From the NCBI RefSeq assembly GCF_030812785.1, contig NZ_JAUSTJ010000002.1, forward strand, positions 1,116,001-1,180,000: 64,000 nt of DNA, read 5' to 3'. Every line of letters starts with the position of its first letter. Position 1 is the stretch's first letter. The DNA is from Sphingomonas kyeonggiensis. GTDB taxonomy: Bacteria > Pseudomonadota > Alphaproteobacteria > Sphingomonadales > Sphingomonadaceae. Of this stretch, positions 63,198 through 64,000 are shown in pieces. The notes under the pieces are model-generated. The model was given only the letters and a program-made list of their open reading frames with translations. It did no database searches and was not told the DNA's origin. Made by a program: the position numbers and the translations under genes.

Positions 63198-64000
63198 GGA
63201 CTACATCGACGACGACGGCATTAAGCGGAAGGGAAGCGGCCTGGCGCCGCTACTCGATCGGCGCAACTTCGGCGAGCTGGCGCTCAACCTGCTGCAGATG
63301 GGCAATTGCTATCTCGAGCGGCGCGACAGCATGCTGGGCACGCCGCTGGTCCTGGTCAATTCGCCGGCGATCCATACGCGTCGCGGCGTAGAAGAGGGCG
63401 CCTTTTGGTGGGTGCCGGGCTACAAGCTTGAGACGCCGTTCGCAGCCGGCGCGGTGTTTCACCTCTACGAGGCGGAACTTACGCAGGAGATTTATGGCCT
63501 TCCCGAATGGACCAGCGCCATGCAGTCAGGCCTGCTCAATGCCGACGCGACCGTGTTCCGGCGCAAATATTATCAGAACGGCAGCCACATGGGTTACATC
63601 CTCTACGTCAGTGAGGAGACCCTCAGCGACGAAGACGGCGATGCCATCGAGGCCGCAATGGACGAGGCCAAAGGGCCCGGCAACTTCCGGAACTTCTTCC
63701 TCCACCTGCCCGGTGGCAAGGAGAAGGGCGTCCAGGTGATCCCGGTCGGCGAGGCCACGGCCAAAGACGAGTTCATGGGCATCAAGAACGCGACGCGCGG
63801 CGATATCCTGACTGCGCACCGCGTGCCGCCGGTGCTGATCGGCGTGGTGCCCGAGGTGAACGGCGGATTCGGCAAGCCGAGCGAGGCGGCCGACGCCTTC
63901 CATTTCGCCGAGATCGAACCGCTGCAGCTGCGGTTCCTGGAGGTCAACGCTTGGCTTGGCCTCGAGGCGGTGCGCTTCCGGCGGTATGAGAGGCAGGCAG
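62878..64000 (+). CDS. Portal protein Q, 3' end outside window
   Basis: 374 residues visible. RIFRFGDPEPVLDRREFLGYAECWQNGRWYEPPV, the classic gpQ start, then RNFGELALNLLQMGNCYLERR and GDILTAHRVPPVLIGVVPE. Forms the dodecameric portal at the packaging vertex. Not closed at the right edge. Confidence 0.95.
   Translation, partial: MAEKNQVPAVVAGASSSTAIAATQTGGGAGKARIFRFGDPEPVLDRREFLGYAECWQNGRWYEPPVPMRGLARCYDMSPHHRSAIIFKRNQLLRHFVPLDRFGNPVEDYIDDDGIKRKGSGLAPLLDRRNFGELALNLLQMGNCYLERRDSMLGTPLVLVNSPAIHTRRGVEEGAFWWVPGYKLETPFAAGAVFHLYEAELTQEIYGLPEWTSAMQSGLLNADATVFRRKYYQNGSHMGYILYVSEETLSDEDGDAIEAAMDEAKGPGNFRNFFLHLPGGKEKGVQVIPVGEATAKDEFMGIKNATRGDILTAHRVPPVLIGVVPEVNGGFGKPSEAADAFHFAEIEPLQLRFLEVNAWLGLEAVRFRRYERQA

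Larger units (their letters stand above)
29301..64000. mobile_element. P2-like prophage (right end outside window)
   Basis: From an AlpA-like gene at 29,426 to the portal gene cut by the right edge. Structural genes follow P2 order (Q P O N M L X, lysis, R S, J I H G, V W FI FII E E' T U D), with P-Q on the opposite strand to O-S as in P2. The early region carries a repressor/Cox-type switch, an Ogr-type activator and ParB- and GapR-like proteins. Three accessory blocks and one insertion sequence interrupt it. No integrase or replication initiator of the P2 gpA type is seen inside the window. Confidence 0.92.

Overview
The window is high-GC alphaproteobacterial DNA, most likely from a Sphingomonas or close relative. 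The evidence is the chromosomal order rpsB-tsf-pyrH-frr-uppS-cdsA-dxr-rseP-bamA-skp-fabZ without any lpxD, lpxA or lpxB gene (sphingomonads carry glycosphingolipids instead of LPS), two TonB-dependent receptors, a eukaryote-like NADP isocitrate dehydrogenase, and short GC-rich REP-type palindromes typical of this group.

Positions 1 to about 29,300 are chromosome. The left edge holds the end of a TonB-dependent receptor coupled to a secreted protein. Next come icd, a methyltransferase, psd-pssA (phosphatidylethanolamine synthesis) and a small membrane protein whose promoter carries an alphaproteobacterial LexA box. A long plus-strand run follows, covering translation factors, UMP kinase, undecaprenyl and isoprenoid synthesis, CDP-diacylglycerol synthesis and outer-membrane biogenesis. 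The genes from uppS to fabZ overlap by 1 to 4 bases or nearly so, which points to one translationally coupled operon. A GH84 family beta-N-acetylglucosaminidase gene sits between tsf and pyrH. After fabZ come a zinc-ribbon-like protein, rpmE, a PilZ protein, a DUF2332 protein, a chemoreceptor with a C-terminal CheR/CheB-type pentapeptide, and a second TonB-dependent receptor.

From about 29,300 to the right edge lies a P2-like prophage, cut off inside the portal gene. A 15-base piece of a serine tRNA 3' end at 29,301 may be one attachment site, so the intact tRNA and probably the integrase should lie beyond the right edge. An early leftward operon (35,809 to 29,426) contains a Cox-like regulator, a CII-like protein, an Ogr-type zinc-finger activator, small proteins, a GapR-like nucleoid protein, a 702-residue ParB-like protein and an AlpA-like protein. 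A divergent XRE repressor forms the immunity switch. The late genes follow P2 gene order: D-U-T-E/E'-FII-FI-W-V, then G-H-I-J, then S-R-lysis-X-L-M-N-O on the minus strand, and P-Q on the plus strand. Three identical-spacing dyads (TGTTGTAA-N9-TTACAACA) sit in the three divergent gaps that head these late operons, and they match the type of site used by P2 Ogr.

Cargo genes interrupt the phage at positions where P2 phages usually carry accessory genes: (1) an IS5-family element, a barstar-like protein and two membrane proteins next to gene D; (2) a lone membrane protein between the tail-fibre and sheath operons; (3) an HTH protein plus a low-GC pair encoding a DNA methyltransferase and a DGQHR-domain protein between S and J. 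The methyltransferase-DGQHR pair is the best candidate for an uncharacterised defence or modification system. Possible damage to the prophage: the endolysin gene needs a -1 frameshift to include its first zinc ligand, and the terminase reading frame runs about 320 bases into the portal gene.
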